The notes under the pieces were generated by a model that saw only the letters and a program-made list of their open reading frames with translations, did not search any database and was not told where the DNA came from. A DNA stretch of 64,000 bases, taken from Mycobacterium triplex (GTDB lineage Bacteria; Actinomycetota; Actinomycetes; Mycobacteriales; Mycobacteriaceae). Each line of letters opens with the position of its first letter. The first letter of the stretch is position 1. A program made the position numbers and the translations under genes. The stretch covers positions 1 through 64,000 of the forward strand of contig NZ_HG964446.1 of the NCBI RefSeq assembly GCF_000689255.1, in the 5' to 3' direction. Of the stretch, positions 45,138 through 53,709 are shown piece after piece.

Positions 45138-47371
45138 CCGACACAGACGACTTTCACGCCCAATATCTCGCCGCGCTGCGGACCTATCTGGAGGCGCGCG
45201 ACGACAACATCCTGGCCGTCGGCCACGAGCTCGGCCGCCGCGCATTGCAGGAACAAATCAGCATGCTCGACATCATCGAGCAACACGTCCACATGGTCCT
45301 CAAGCTCTCCAAGGACATTCGGATCGACGCACCGGTCGCACTGGAATTCCTGCTGCAGACGCTGGCCCCGCTCGACGTCGCGACCCGGGGGTTCCTCGAC
45401 GGCACCAAGCGCTACGCCGAGCAGCGCGCTCGCGCCGACGATCTCGCCGACCGGGACAAATTCCGTACCGCCCTGGTGAATTCGTTGCAGGAGGGCTTCT
45501 TCGTCGCCGACCATGAAGGCTCGATCATCGAGATGAACAACGCGTTCATCGAGATCCTCGGCTATCCCGCCGAGGGCTTGCCCTACCGGTGGCCGCACCC
45601 GTGGCTGGTCGACAAGAAGACCGCGCGAGAACACCAATCCCGAGTCCGCAGTGAGGGCGGCACCCAGTACGAAACACCGATTCGGCATCGCGACGGCCAC
45701 CTTGCCTGGGTGATGGTGAGCATCAATGCCGTCAGAGAATCCGACGCCACCCAAGCCGTCTACGTGGGCACGATTCGCGATGTCACCGCGGAACGGGCAT
45801 TCGCGGCTCGCGAGAGTGCTGTCTTACGTCTGGCCACCGCCGTCGCGGTCGCCAAAAGTGTTGCCGAGCTGCTGGCGATCACCCTCGACGAATGCCGCAC
45901 GGCGATCGGCGTACAGCGGGTAATCGCCGTGACCTGGCCGGGCGGCGACGGCGAACCGACCGTTCAGGTGGCGGGTGAACCCGCCGTGACAACCTGGCGC
46001 GGACTGGATCCCTGGCTGCGTGACACCTTTCAGGATGCCCGCCAGCAGCTGCCGCTGACGGCCAAAACCGTTGAGCGGCCGAACAAACCCGGCAAGGCGC
46101 AGGGGTTGGTCGCGGTGCTCTCGGGCACCGGAGACCTTGCCCTGTGGTTGGAACTCGGTGCGCCGCGCTGGCTCAGCGCGGAGGATCGGCTGCTGGTCAC
46201 GGTGCTCATCGGTCACCTCAGTTTGGCCATGCAGCATGTGCGCCAGTTCGAAAGTGCGCGCGAGACATCGCTGACATTGCAGCGCGCGATGCTGCCGCCG
46301 ATCGAGCCGCCGCCGGGGTTCGCGATGCGCTACGAACCCGCCGTCCCGCCGTTGGAGATCGGCGGCGACTGGTACGACGTACTGCGGATCGGTGATCACC
46401 GCATCGGCATCGTCGTCGGCGACTGTGTGGGGCGGGGCCTGCCTGCCGCGGCGATCATGGGTCAGTTGCGCAGCTCGGCGCGCGCGCTGCTGATCAACGG
46501 CACCCGGCCCGCACTGTTGCTCGAGCAACTCGACCTGGCGGCGTCGCTCATCCCGAATGCTTACTGCACCACCGTTTTTCTGGCGATCCTGGACACCGAA
46601 TCCGGAATCTTGGAGTACAGCAATGCCGGTCATATGCCCGCGGTACTCGCCGGTCCGTCGGGCACCACCGTGCTCAGCGATGCGCGGTCGGTGCCACTCG
46701 CGGTCCTGCGCGACGTGCCCCGCCCGCAAGTCTCCCGCCGGCTGCCGTCCGGCTCCACACTGATGGTGTTCACCGACGGATTGGTCGAACGCAAACACGA
46801 GTCGCTCGACGACGGAATATCCCGGGCCGCAGATGTTTTGGTAGAGACGAGGACGTTGCCACTGGACGCTGTCGCGGATGTGGTACTTCGTGAGCTGGCC
46901 CCGACGGCGGGATACGACGATGACGTGGCCATGGTGATCTACCGGCACCAGCAGGTGCCGTTGCGGGTCGAAACACATGCAGTCGCAGACGAATTGGCCA
47001 GCATTCGGCATCGGCTGGCCGACTGGCTGCGGGCCGCGGACGTCCCGGGCGAACTCATCGACGACATCGTGCTGGTCGTCAACGAAGGGTGCACCAACTG
47101 CGTCGAACACGCCTATCGTGGGCACGGCCTCGGGACAACCCTGCTCGAGGTCAAAACCGTTGACGGCGAAGTCCGCGCGCGCATCACCGACCGCGGCTCC
47201 TGGAAACCGCCGGCCATCAACCCGGGCAACAGCGGACGTGGCCTGATCCTGATGCGCGCGATCAGCGACGCGATGGAAATCGACAGCAGCCCAACCGGAA
47301 CCGTCGTGGACATCACCTTCCGGCTACCGGCCGCACCCGCAGGCGCCGATGACTGGTCCGGTGGCCGCTAG
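45134..47371 (+). CDS. RsbU-type phosphatase fused to a RsbW-like kinase domain (RsbU_N-PAS-GAF-PP2C-HATPase)
   Basis: 745 aa from ATG 45134; the frame upstream belongs to the shadow of rsbX. Residues 1-100 match the RsbT-binding N-terminal domain of RsbU (QYLAALRTYLEARDDNILAV). A PAS domain (about 112-225, SLQEGFFVADHEGSIIEMNN), a GAF domain (about 235-375), a SpoIIE/PP2C domain (about 379-600, GGDWYDV near 410, MVFTDGLVERK) and a HATPase domain (about 614-735, N-box VNEGCTNCVEHAY, GRGLILMRAI) follow. It could both dephosphorylate and phosphorylate a STAS antagonist, as Rv1364c does. Its target here may be RsfB. Confidence 0.88.
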   Translation: MTDTDDFHAQYLAALRTYLEARDDNILAVGHELGRRALQEQISMLDIIEQHVHMVLKLSKDIRIDAPVALEFLLQTLAPLDVATRGFLDGTKRYAEQRARADDLADRDKFRTALVNSLQEGFFVADHEGSIIEMNNAFIEILGYPAEGLPYRWPHPWLVDKKTAREHQSRVRSEGGTQYETPIRHRDGHLAWVMVSINAVRESDATQAVYVGTIRDVTAERAFAARESAVLRLATAVAVAKSVAELLAITLDECRTAIGVQRVIAVTWPGGDGEPTVQVAGEPAVTTWRGLDPWLRDTFQDARQQLPLTAKTVERPNKPGKAQGLVAVLSGTGDLALWLELGAPRWLSAEDRLLVTVLIGHLSLAMQHVRQFESARETSLTLQRAMLPPIEPPPGFAMRYEPAVPPLEIGGDWYDVLRIGDHRIGIVVGDCVGRGLPAAAIMGQLRSSARALLINGTRPALLLEQLDLAASLIPNAYCTTVFLAILDTESGILEYSNAGHMPAVLAGPSGTTVLSDARSVPLAVLRDVPRPQVSRRLPSGSTLMVFTDGLVERKHESLDDGISRAADVLVETRTLPLDAVADVVLRELAPTAGYDDDVAMVIYRHQQVPLRVETHAVADELASIRHRLADWLRAADVPGELIDDIVLVVNEGCTNCVEHAYRGHGLGTTLLEVKTVDGEVRARITDRGSWKPPAINPGNSGRGLILMRAISDAMEIDSSPTGTVVDITFRLPAAPAGADDWSGGR

Positions 47372-48455
47372 AAAGCGCCGAGCCGATGCGGCTGAAACCG
47401 TTTGCGGTGCGCCCCTTCGTGGTATCTACAACGACGTGACTCGAGCGTCGATCAGCGTTGAACCCGCCCTGCCGGCAGCACATGGACCGTTGTCGACGGC
47501 GGTGCGTCGCGCGTTGGCGGGGCCGCCTTCCGGGGACCACCTGGCGCGTGTCGGCGCATCCGTGGGCGATTCGGACCCCTACGGCCTCGACCTGCAACTG
47601 GCTCTGTGCATGTGCTACGAGCTGCACTACCGGGGCTTTGCGGGCGTGGATCCCACCTGGGAGTGGAACCCCGACCTGCTGCGGCTGCGCGCCGAACTCG
47701 AGCGTGCCTTTTTGGCGGGTGTGCGCCGCGATGTCGGCCGAATCGAGCCGAACCGCACCGCGGCCGCGGAGATGGACGCGATTTCTGTCGAACCCATCGA
47801 TGGCACCGGGCCGTCGTACTACCTGCGCGATACCGGAACCTGGGAGCAGATGCGCGAATACTTCGTGCATCGATCGATGTACCACCTCAAGGAGGGCGAC
47901 CCGCATGCCTGGGCCATCCCCCGGCTGACCGGCGGCGCCAAAGCGGCCTTCGTGGCGGTCGAGTTCGACGAGTACGGCGCCGGGCAGGGGCACCGACTAC
48001 ACCAACAGCTGTTCGCGGATCTGTTGACGGCAGCCGATCTGGACTCGACCTATCTGGGCTACCTCGACGAGGTGCCCGCCGAAGCGCTGGCGGTGGTCAA
48101 CCTGATGTCGCTGTTCGGGCTGCACCGCCGGCTGCGTGGTGCGGCCATCGGGCACTTCACCGCCACGGAAATCACGTCATCGCCGGGCTCCCGGCGCATG
48201 GCGCAGGCGCTCGAGCGGATGGGCGCGCCCGCGGCGTGCGTCGAGTTCTACCGCGAACACGTCGAGGCCGACGCGGTCCACGAACAGGTGGTACGCCTCG
48301 ACGTGGTCGGCGATCTGGTTGCCCGCGAACCGGAACTGAACCGCGACATCATTTTTGGGATGCGCGCCCTCACGGTTGTCGAGGATCGCCTGGCGGACCA
48401 CATCATGACGGCCTGGAAGCAGGGCCGGACGTCGTTGCGGCGTCCGCTCAATTAG
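47349..48455 (+). CDS. Iron-containing redox enzyme (haem-oxygenase-like diiron fold)
   Basis: 368 aa from ATG 47349 (GTG 47436 would avoid the 23-nt overlap with the previous gene). Helices with possible iron ligands are CMCYELHYRGF near 85, AVEFDEYGAGQGHRLHQQLF near 210 and FYREHVEADAVHEQ near 305, the layout of the haem-oxygenase-like diiron oxidase/oxygenase family (PF14518 type). It is followed on the opposite strand by a CDGSH protein and a methyltransferase, a grouping seen in other actinobacteria. The substrate is unknown. Confidence 0.78.
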   Translation: MTGPVAARKRRADAAETVCGAPLRGIYNDVTRASISVEPALPAAHGPLSTAVRRALAGPPSGDHLARVGASVGDSDPYGLDLQLALCMCYELHYRGFAGVDPTWEWNPDLLRLRAELERAFLAGVRRDVGRIEPNRTAAAEMDAISVEPIDGTGPSYYLRDTGTWEQMREYFVHRSMYHLKEGDPHAWAIPRLTGGAKAAFVAVEFDEYGAGQGHRLHQQLFADLLTAADLDSTYLGYLDEVPAEALAVVNLMSLFGLHRRLRGAAIGHFTATEITSSPGSRRMAQALERMGAPAACVEFYREHVEADAVHEQVVRLDVVGDLVAREPELNRDIIFGMRALTVVEDRLADHIMTAWKQGRTSLRRPLN

Positions 48456-48457
48456 CC

Positions 48458-48667
48458 TCAATTAGGCGCTGGGCCAACGCCTTCGACGCGCCGGCAGCGC
48501 CGGTGACTGGTGTCGCACAGCGGGTATTCTCTGCTCCGGCCGCAGGTGCAGATGGCAACCATGAACCGGTCGGATTCCACCACCCGGCCGTCGTCGACCT
48601 CGATACGCACCGGGCCGGGTACCAGAACGGGGCCCTTGGGTACCACGCGCACCCGGGTTCGGGTCAT
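48458..48667 (-). CDS. CDGSH iron-sulfur protein
   Basis: 69 aa from ATG 48667; the rest of the open frame is the shadow of the methyltransferase. The motif CTCGRSREYPLCDTSH supplies three cysteines and a histidine (Cys40, Cys42, Cys51, His55), the 3Cys-1His ligands of a [2Fe-2S] CDGSH cluster. One motif only, so it is the small single-CDGSH type. The ATG overlaps the methyltransferase stop (ATGA). Probably an electron carrier or redox sensor for the neighbouring diiron enzyme. Confidence 0.85.
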   Translation of the reverse strand: MTRTRVRVVPKGPVLVPGPVRIEVDDGRVVESDRFMVAICTCGRSREYPLCDTSHRRCRRVEGVGPAPN

Positions 48668-49356
48668 CGCTTGTCCGCCCGGATCACCACCAGCTCCTCT
48701 ACCCGGCAGCCGGGCTGCACCAGGCCGATCTCCTCCAGCCAGCTCGCCCGTTGGGTAAGCACCGGGCCGAATGGGATTCGTTCGGAGGCAACGATTTCGG
48801 CGTCCAACCCGGTGGATCGCAGGTAGTCCAGCGAACGATAGATACCGGCCAAGGCCGACTGCGCCAGCAGCATGGACCCGCCGTTGCACAACAGGTTTGA
48901 CGCCGATGCGCAAAGCGGGTCCAGCACCCGCCGGCCGTCGGTGCCGGCATTCCACGCCCATGACGGGCCCACACCCGGCGATACCATGTCGATGTTGTCC
49001 TGCGGCGGGGTCGGCACGTAGGGCGGGTTGGCCACCACCACCTCGAACGGCGCGCAGCTCAGGGCGCCGATCCACGAGCCTTCCCGAACGTCGATGTCGA
49101 CTCCCGCTACGATCGCGTTGCCCTGGGTGGAGTTCACCGCGTGCGGGCAAATATCGAATGCCGTCACACTGGCACAACCCATTTCGGCCGCGGCAATCGC
49201 CGCGAACCCGCTTCCGGTACACAGATCCAGGACCCGACGACCTGGGATCAATCCGCTGTATTGCATTGCGCGGACCAGTAATCGGGAATCCTCTTGAGGC
49301 TGGTACACAGTTGGCTCAGCTAAAACGTCGGCGGTAACGGGGTACGTGCTCGTCAA
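48664..49356 (-). CDS. HemK2-type class I SAM methyltransferase
   Basis: 230 aa from TTG 49356 (weak upstream site). Motif I VLDLCTGSGFAAIAAA, acidic motif VTAFDICPHAV, and the NPPY catalytic motif VVVANPPYVPTP, which in HemK/PrmC proteins methylates a glutamine side chain. The N-terminal VYQPQEDSRLLVRAM is typical of HemK2-like enzymes. Substrate not known. It overlaps the CDGSH gene by four bases and so is co-transcribed with it. Confidence 0.82.
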   Translation of the reverse strand: MTSTYPVTADVLAEPTVYQPQEDSRLLVRAMQYSGLIPGRRVLDLCTGSGFAAIAAAEMGCASVTAFDICPHAVNSTQGNAIVAGVDIDVREGSWIGALSCAPFEVVVANPPYVPTPPQDNIDMVSPGVGPSWAWNAGTDGRRVLDPLCASASNLLCNGGSMLLAQSALAGIYRSLDYLRSTGLDAEIVASERIPFGPVLTQRASWLEEIGLVQPGCRVEELVVIRADKR

Positions 49357-49453
49357 CGGCGGGCCTTTCGGGTGGTCACCGTGGCGATCACGGCGTTTGT
49401 GGATAATGCCCACAAACTATTGCGTTGAAACGCCAACGTCACCCGGCGAAGGC

Positions 49454-50008
49454 TTAACTCGTTGTTGCGTGCGCGAATTGCTTGATGATCGTCGAGCAGA
49501 ACGCCGGCAGGTCCGACGGCGAACGACTGGTGATCAAGTTACCGTCGACGACGACTTCCTCGTCGACGACGTTCGCGCCGGCATTGCGCAGGTCGGTTCG
49601 GATGCTCGGATAGGAGGTGAGTGTCCGCCCGGCCGCGACCCCGGCCTCGACCAGCGTCCACGGTCCGTGGCAGATCGCCGCGACCGGCTTTCCCGATCCG
49701 ACGAAGTCGCGAACGAACGCGACCGCCGTCGCGTCGTTCCGGAGTTTGTCGGGGTTCACCGTGCCGCCCGGCAGTACCAGTCCGTCGAACTCCTCCACCG
49801 AGGCGTCCGACACCGCACGGTCGACGCTGAATCGTCCGGCGGGTTCGAGGTCGTGTTCGCGCGCCTGGATTTCGCCGGCCTTCAACGAGAGGACTTCGAC
49901 GCGGGCGCCCGCTTGCTTGAGCACCACGCGCGGCTGCTCGAGTTCTACCTTTTCCACGCCGTCAGCCGCCAGGATGGCGATTGTCTTGCCTTGCAGTTCG
50001 TTTGCCAT
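49454..50008 (-). CDS. DJ-1/PfpI family protein
   Basis: 184 aa from ATG 50008 (AAGGAG upstream). Nucleophile elbow AAICHGPWTLVEAG gives Cys113 and His114, the dyad of PfpI/YhbO-type proteins; an acidic residue in DGVEKVELEQP completes the active site. Homologues act as glyoxalase III, deglycase or stress protease. The longer open frame further upstream is the shadow of the next gene. Confidence 0.88.
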   Translation of the reverse strand: MANELQGKTIAILAADGVEKVELEQPRVVLKQAGARVEVLSLKAGEIQAREHDLEPAGRFSVDRAVSDASVEEFDGLVLPGGTVNPDKLRNDATAVAFVRDFVGSGKPVAAICHGPWTLVEAGVAAGRTLTSYPSIRTDLRNAGANVVDEEVVVDGNLITSRSPSDLPAFCSTIIKQFAHATTS

Positions 50009-50088
50009 CGTGTTCTCCTTCACGATCTGGGCGGCTCCCTTGCGTGATGTCGCCCGAATACCCTTGCCGGAACTCATCAAACGCGTGT

Positions 50089-51075
50089 CTAAGACGATGC
50101 CGCCCGCAGTGCGGTCAGCAATGGTTCGGCCGCTTCTTTGAGGAACAGATCCTGTGTCTGCCCGCCGATCTGGATCAGCGCGATATCGGTGAAGCCGGCT
50201 TCCCAGTAGGGCCGCACGGCGTCCACGATCGCGTCCAGGTCCGGCCCGCACGGGATGGCATCGGCGACGTCTTCGGGACGCACGAATTGGGTGGCGCCGG
50301 CGAAACCGGCCGGCGTCGGCAGGTCGGCGTTGACCGCCCAGCCACCGCCGAACCACCGGAACTGGTCGTGCGCGCGTTCGATCGCGGCGTCCCGGTCGGG
50401 GTCCCAGCACACCGGTATCTGTCCGACCACTCGCCCGCCTCCGGCTCCGTAGGCGGCCTGCCGGGCGGCGTGCCAGGAGTCCACCAGGTCCTTGTCGGGC
50501 TGCACCGCGATCAGATGGTCGGCGAGTTTGGCGAATTTCTCGACACTCTTTGGGCCGCTGATGGCCACACCCAGGCCGACCGGTACGTCGGGAACATCCC
50601 ATAATCGCGCGGAGGCCACCTCGAAGTAGTCGCCGCGCCAGTTCACCAGTCGGCCGCCGAACAACTCGCGAATGATTTTGATGGCTTCGCGCAGCATGTC
50701 CTGGCGGCGTTCGACGGTGGGCCAGCCCTTGCCGACGACGTGTTCGTTGAGGTTCTCTCCGCTGCCCAATCCGAGCGTAAACCGCCCGTCGGCGAGAATC
50801 TGCACGGTCGCGGCCTGCTGGGCGACGATCGCCGGGTGATACCGCATCGTCGGGCAGGTCACATAGGTGTAGAGGTCGACCCGCTCGGTCGCGTGCGCCA
50901 CCGCACCCAGCACCGCCCAGGCGTTGGGCGCGTGCCCTTGCGACATCAGCCACGGGTTGAAGTGGTCGCTGCAGACCTCGAAGTCGAACCCGCACTGTTC
51001 AGCCGAAACTCCATACTCGACAAGCTCTTTGGGACCGTTCTGCTCGGTCATCAAGGTGTAGCCGAACTTGGTCAT
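50089..51075 (-). CDS. F420-dependent oxidoreductase (luciferase-like, G6PD-related family)
   Basis: 328 aa from ATG 51075. The luciferase-like TIM-barrel pattern is clear: FGYTLMTEQNGPKELVEYG in the first strand, CSDHFNPWL, LGLGSGENLNEHVVG near 105, and GGQTQDLFLKEAAEP at the end. The GSGENLNEH loop is the phosphate site of F420 enzymes related to Fgd, in the TIGR03557-type subfamily. The substrate is open. It is a common class in mycobacteria, used in redox stress and xenobiotic reduction. Confidence 0.85.
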   Translation of the reverse strand: MTKFGYTLMTEQNGPKELVEYGVSAEQCGFDFEVCSDHFNPWLMSQGHAPNAWAVLGAVAHATERVDLYTYVTCPTMRYHPAIVAQQAATVQILADGRFTLGLGSGENLNEHVVGKGWPTVERRQDMLREAIKIIRELFGGRLVNWRGDYFEVASARLWDVPDVPVGLGVAISGPKSVEKFAKLADHLIAVQPDKDLVDSWHAARQAAYGAGGGRVVGQIPVCWDPDRDAAIERAHDQFRWFGGGWAVNADLPTPAGFAGATQFVRPEDVADAIPCGPDLDAIVDAVRPYWEAGFTDIALIQIGGQTQDLFLKEAAEPLLTALRAASS

Positions 51076-51115
51076 GCCAGACCGGGTACCCCCGGCCCGA
51101 GGACGCAAACGACGG

Positions 51116-51580
51116 CTAAAGCCGGTCTTTGACCGCCGCCGACAGTCGGGAGCCGTCGGCCTTTCCGGCCGCGATCGCGGTCGCCGCCTTCATGACCTGC
51201 CCCATCTGTTTCATGCTGGGGCGCTCGCCGATCGCCTCAGCAACCTGGGCGATGGCGGTGTCGACCACGTCGGCTAACTCGGCCTCGGTGAGCGGGGTGG
51301 GCAGATACTCGTCGATGATCCGCGCCTCGGCGTGCTCGTTGGCGGCAAGCTCACCACGGCCGTTCTGGGTGTAGATCTCCGCGGCCTCACCACGCTTGCG
51401 CGACTCCCGGGCGAATACCTTCAGGATTTCGTCATCGGAGAGTTCCCTGGCTTCCTTGCCGGAGACTTCCTCGGTTTGGATAGCGGCCAGCAACATGCGC
51501 AGGGTCGCGGTCCGCAACTTATCCTGGGTCTTCATCGCCCCGGTGAGGTCCGCCCGCAGCCGGGCTTTGAGTTCCGCCAT
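51116..51580 (-). CDS. GatB/YqeY domain protein
   Basis: 154 aa from ATG 51580; the longer frame is a shadow of the Pro/Gly repeat gene. Helical YqeY domain: LKARLRADLTGAMKTQDKL, then KVFARESRKRGEAAEIYTQ, and the conserved GERPSMKQMGQVMKAA. The domain resembles the C-terminal tRNA-binding part of GatB. It corresponds to Rv3688c and marks the return to the M. tuberculosis gene order. Function unknown. Confidence 0.87.
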   Translation of the reverse strand: MAELKARLRADLTGAMKTQDKLRTATLRMLLAAIQTEEVSGKEARELSDDEILKVFARESRKRGEAAEIYTQNGRGELAANEHAEARIIDEYLPTPLTEAELADVVDTAIAQVAEAIGERPSMKQMGQVMKAATAIAAGKADGSRLSAAVKDRL

Positions 51581-51720
51581 GCTCAAAGACGCTACGCCCC
51601 GGACGGCGCGGAGACTGTGCAGGCCAGCGGGGACGGGACCCGAAACTGGACGAGATTGAGAAAAGCCCCGACCGTCGACAGGATGGAGCCCATGACGTAC
51701 GACGACGGCTGCTGGACCCG

Positions 51721-53043
51721 GTGAGCGCGCAACCGCCTGGCTATCCGGTTGGCCCTCCACAGGGCGGGCCCCCGCCCGACGCCTATCCGCCGGCCTATGG
51801 CCCGCCGCCCGCCTACGCCGGTCCACCGCCCGGATATGGCCCCCCGCCTGGGTACGGCCCCCCGCCTGGGTACGGCCCGGCGCCCGGGTACGGCCCGCCA
51901 CCCGGGTACGGCCCGGCGCCCGGGTACGGACCGCCACCCGGGTACGGACCGGCGCCCGGGTACGGACCGCCACCCGGGTACGGACCGCCACCCGGGTTCG
52001 GCGTGCCACCCGGCTACGGCCCAGCAGCCGGCCCGCGGTACGGGCCGCCCCAGCTGGCCCCGGGCGCGAGCAAACCAGGAATCATCCCGCTGCGGCCGTT
52101 GAGCCTCAGCGACATCTTCAACGGCGCGGTCGGCTATATCCGCACCAACCCGAAGGCCACGCTGGGGGTGACCGCGATAGTCGTCGTGGTCATGCAGATC
52201 GTTTCGTTGATCGCCACCGTCGGGCCGATCGCGGCGCTCGGCGGGCTCACCAGCGATCGATCCTCGGAAGTCATGAACTGGGGAGTGGTCGGCGCGTGGT
52301 TCGGATCGGTGGGTGTCGGCGCGCTGGTCACCTGGCTGGGCAGCATGCTGCTGTCCGGAATGCTCACCGTGATCGTCGGACGGGCGGTGTTCGGATCCCC
52401 GATCACGATCGGCGAAACCTGGGCCAAGATCCGCGGGCGGCTGCTGCCGTTGCTCGGGCTGGCACTGCTGGAAGCCGCCGTCGTGGCCGTGCTGTTCGGG
52501 CTGGCCGCGGTCGTCATCGCGCTGATCGCGGCCATCGGCAACGGGGCCGCGGCGGTGCTGATTGGTGTCCCGCTCTTCTTCGCTTTGAGCGCGTTGCTGG
52601 TGTACCTGTACATGGTCGTGCTGTTTGCACCCGTGCTGATCGTGCTGGAGCGACTGCCGGTCTTCGACGCGATCACCAGATCCTTTGCGCTGCTTCGTAA
52701 TGGCTTCTGGCGGGTGCTGGGCATCCGGGTGCTGACGTTCATCGTCGCGGGTGTGGTCTCCGGCGCGATCAGCGCACCGTTCAGCATCGTCGGCCAGGTG
52801 ATGCTGGCCGGCATGCCGTCCACCGGAATGCTGCTAGTAGGCACGGTGATCACGTCCGTCGGATCCGCGATCGGCCAGATCATCACGGCACCGTTCAACG
52901 CGGGCGTCATCGTGCTGCTCTACACCGACCGCCGAATCCGTGCCGAGGCATTCGATCTGGTGCTGCAATCCGGTGCGGCGAGCGGACCGTACGCGGCCGC
53001 CTCGACCGACAACCTTTGGCTGACCCGGCCATTGGCGGGCTGA
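51721..53043 (+). CDS. Membrane protein with Gly-Pro-Tyr repeat N-terminus
   Basis: 440 aa, GTG 51721. Residues 34-99 are eleven hexapeptide units (G-P-P/A-P-G-Y), giving a flexible low-complexity arm of the type that often mediates envelope interactions. Residues 115-435 hold about six hydrophobic helices, beginning IIPLRPLSLSDIFNGAVGYI, a pattern of glycerophosphodiester-phosphodiesterase-like membrane domains. It corresponds to Rv3689. It precedes the DUF4129-MoxR-DUF58 operon by 12 nt. Confidence 0.82.
   Translation: MSAQPPGYPVGPPQGGPPPDAYPPAYGPPPAYAGPPPGYGPPPGYGPPPGYGPAPGYGPPPGYGPAPGYGPPPGYGPAPGYGPPPGYGPPPGFGVPPGYGPAAGPRYGPPQLAPGASKPGIIPLRPLSLSDIFNGAVGYIRTNPKATLGVTAIVVVVMQIVSLIATVGPIAALGGLTSDRSSEVMNWGVVGAWFGSVGVGALVTWLGSMLLSGMLTVIVGRAVFGSPITIGETWAKIRGRLLPLLGLALLEAAVVAVLFGLAAVVIALIAAIGNGAAAVLIGVPLFFALSALLVYLYMVVLFAPVLIVLERLPVFDAITRSFALLRNGFWRVLGIRVLTFIVAGVVSGAISAPFSIVGQVMLAGMPSTGMLLVGTVITSVGSAIGQIITAPFNAGVIVLLYTDRRIRAEAFDLVLQSGAASGPYAAASTDNLWLTRPLAG
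51820..52017 (+). repeat. 18-bp in-frame tandem repeat, 11 units
   Basis: Eleven consecutive 18-nt units encode G-P-P-P-G-Y with alternate P/A in the third position (units 4, 6 and 8), one F and one V variant. The alternation indicates expansion by units of two. Copy number is likely to vary between strains. Confidence 0.8.
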
Positions 53044-53055
53044 GCGGGGACGACA

Positions 53056-53709
53056 GTGCCTTCCATCGACATCGACCGCGATGCCGCGCATCAGGCCGCA
53101 ACCGACGAGCTCAGCAAGCCGATCTATACCAAGGCCTCCGCGACACAACAGCTGCTCGATTGGGTCAACGAGCTGCTGTACCGGCTGCTGCAGCAGACCG
53201 CGTCGCTACCGGGTGGCTGGTTGACCACGGCGGTGCTGCTCACCCTGCTGGTCGTCGCCGTGATCGTCGCCATCCACATCGCGCGGCGAACCATGCGCAG
53301 CAGGCGCAGTGGCGACTATCAATTGTTCGAAGCCGCCCAGCTCACCGCGGCCCAACACCGTGAGACCGCCCAACGCTATGCAGCTGAAGGGAATTGGACC
53401 GCGGCGATTCGGCACCGGCTGCGCGCCATCGCCCGCCAGCTCGAAGAGACCGGTGTGCTGAACCCGGCGCCCGGCCGCACCGCCAACGAGCTGGCCCGAG
53501 ACGCCGGCGAGGTGTTGCCCCATCTGAGCGACGAATTGTCCAAGGCGGCAACGGCGTTCAACGATGTCACCTATGGCGAGGTACCCGGGACCCAGTCCGC
53601 CTATCAGATGATCGCCGACCTGGACGATCATTTGCGGATGCGGGCACCGGCCGGGGCCTCGGTGCCCGGGCACTCCACCCCGGTCGAATCATGGGCGCAG
53701 GTGCGGTGA
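53056..53709 (+). CDS. DUF4129-containing membrane protein
   Basis: 217 aa, GTG 53056. One membrane helix (about 57-75, TTAVLLTLLVVAVIVAIHIA) separates a short outer part from a cytosolic DUF4129 region with YAAEGNWTAAIRHRLRAIAR and VLNPAPGRTANELARDAGEV. It corresponds to Rv3690. DUF4129 proteins occur next to DUF58, MoxR and transglutaminase-like genes. First gene of an operon with tight overlaps. Confidence 0.83.
   Translation: MPSIDIDRDAAHQAATDELSKPIYTKASATQQLLDWVNELLYRLLQQTASLPGGWLTTAVLLTLLVVAVIVAIHIARRTMRSRRSGDYQLFEAAQLTAAQHRETAQRYAAEGNWTAAIRHRLRAIARQLEETGVLNPAPGRTANELARDAGEVLPHLSDELSKAATAFNDVTYGEVPGTQSAYQMIADLDDHLRMRAPAGASVPGHSTPVESWAQVR

Noticed and set aside
51820..52017. Tandem repeat that might be taken for a CRISPR array
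   Set aside because: The units are contiguous without spacers and encode an in-frame hexapeptide repeat.
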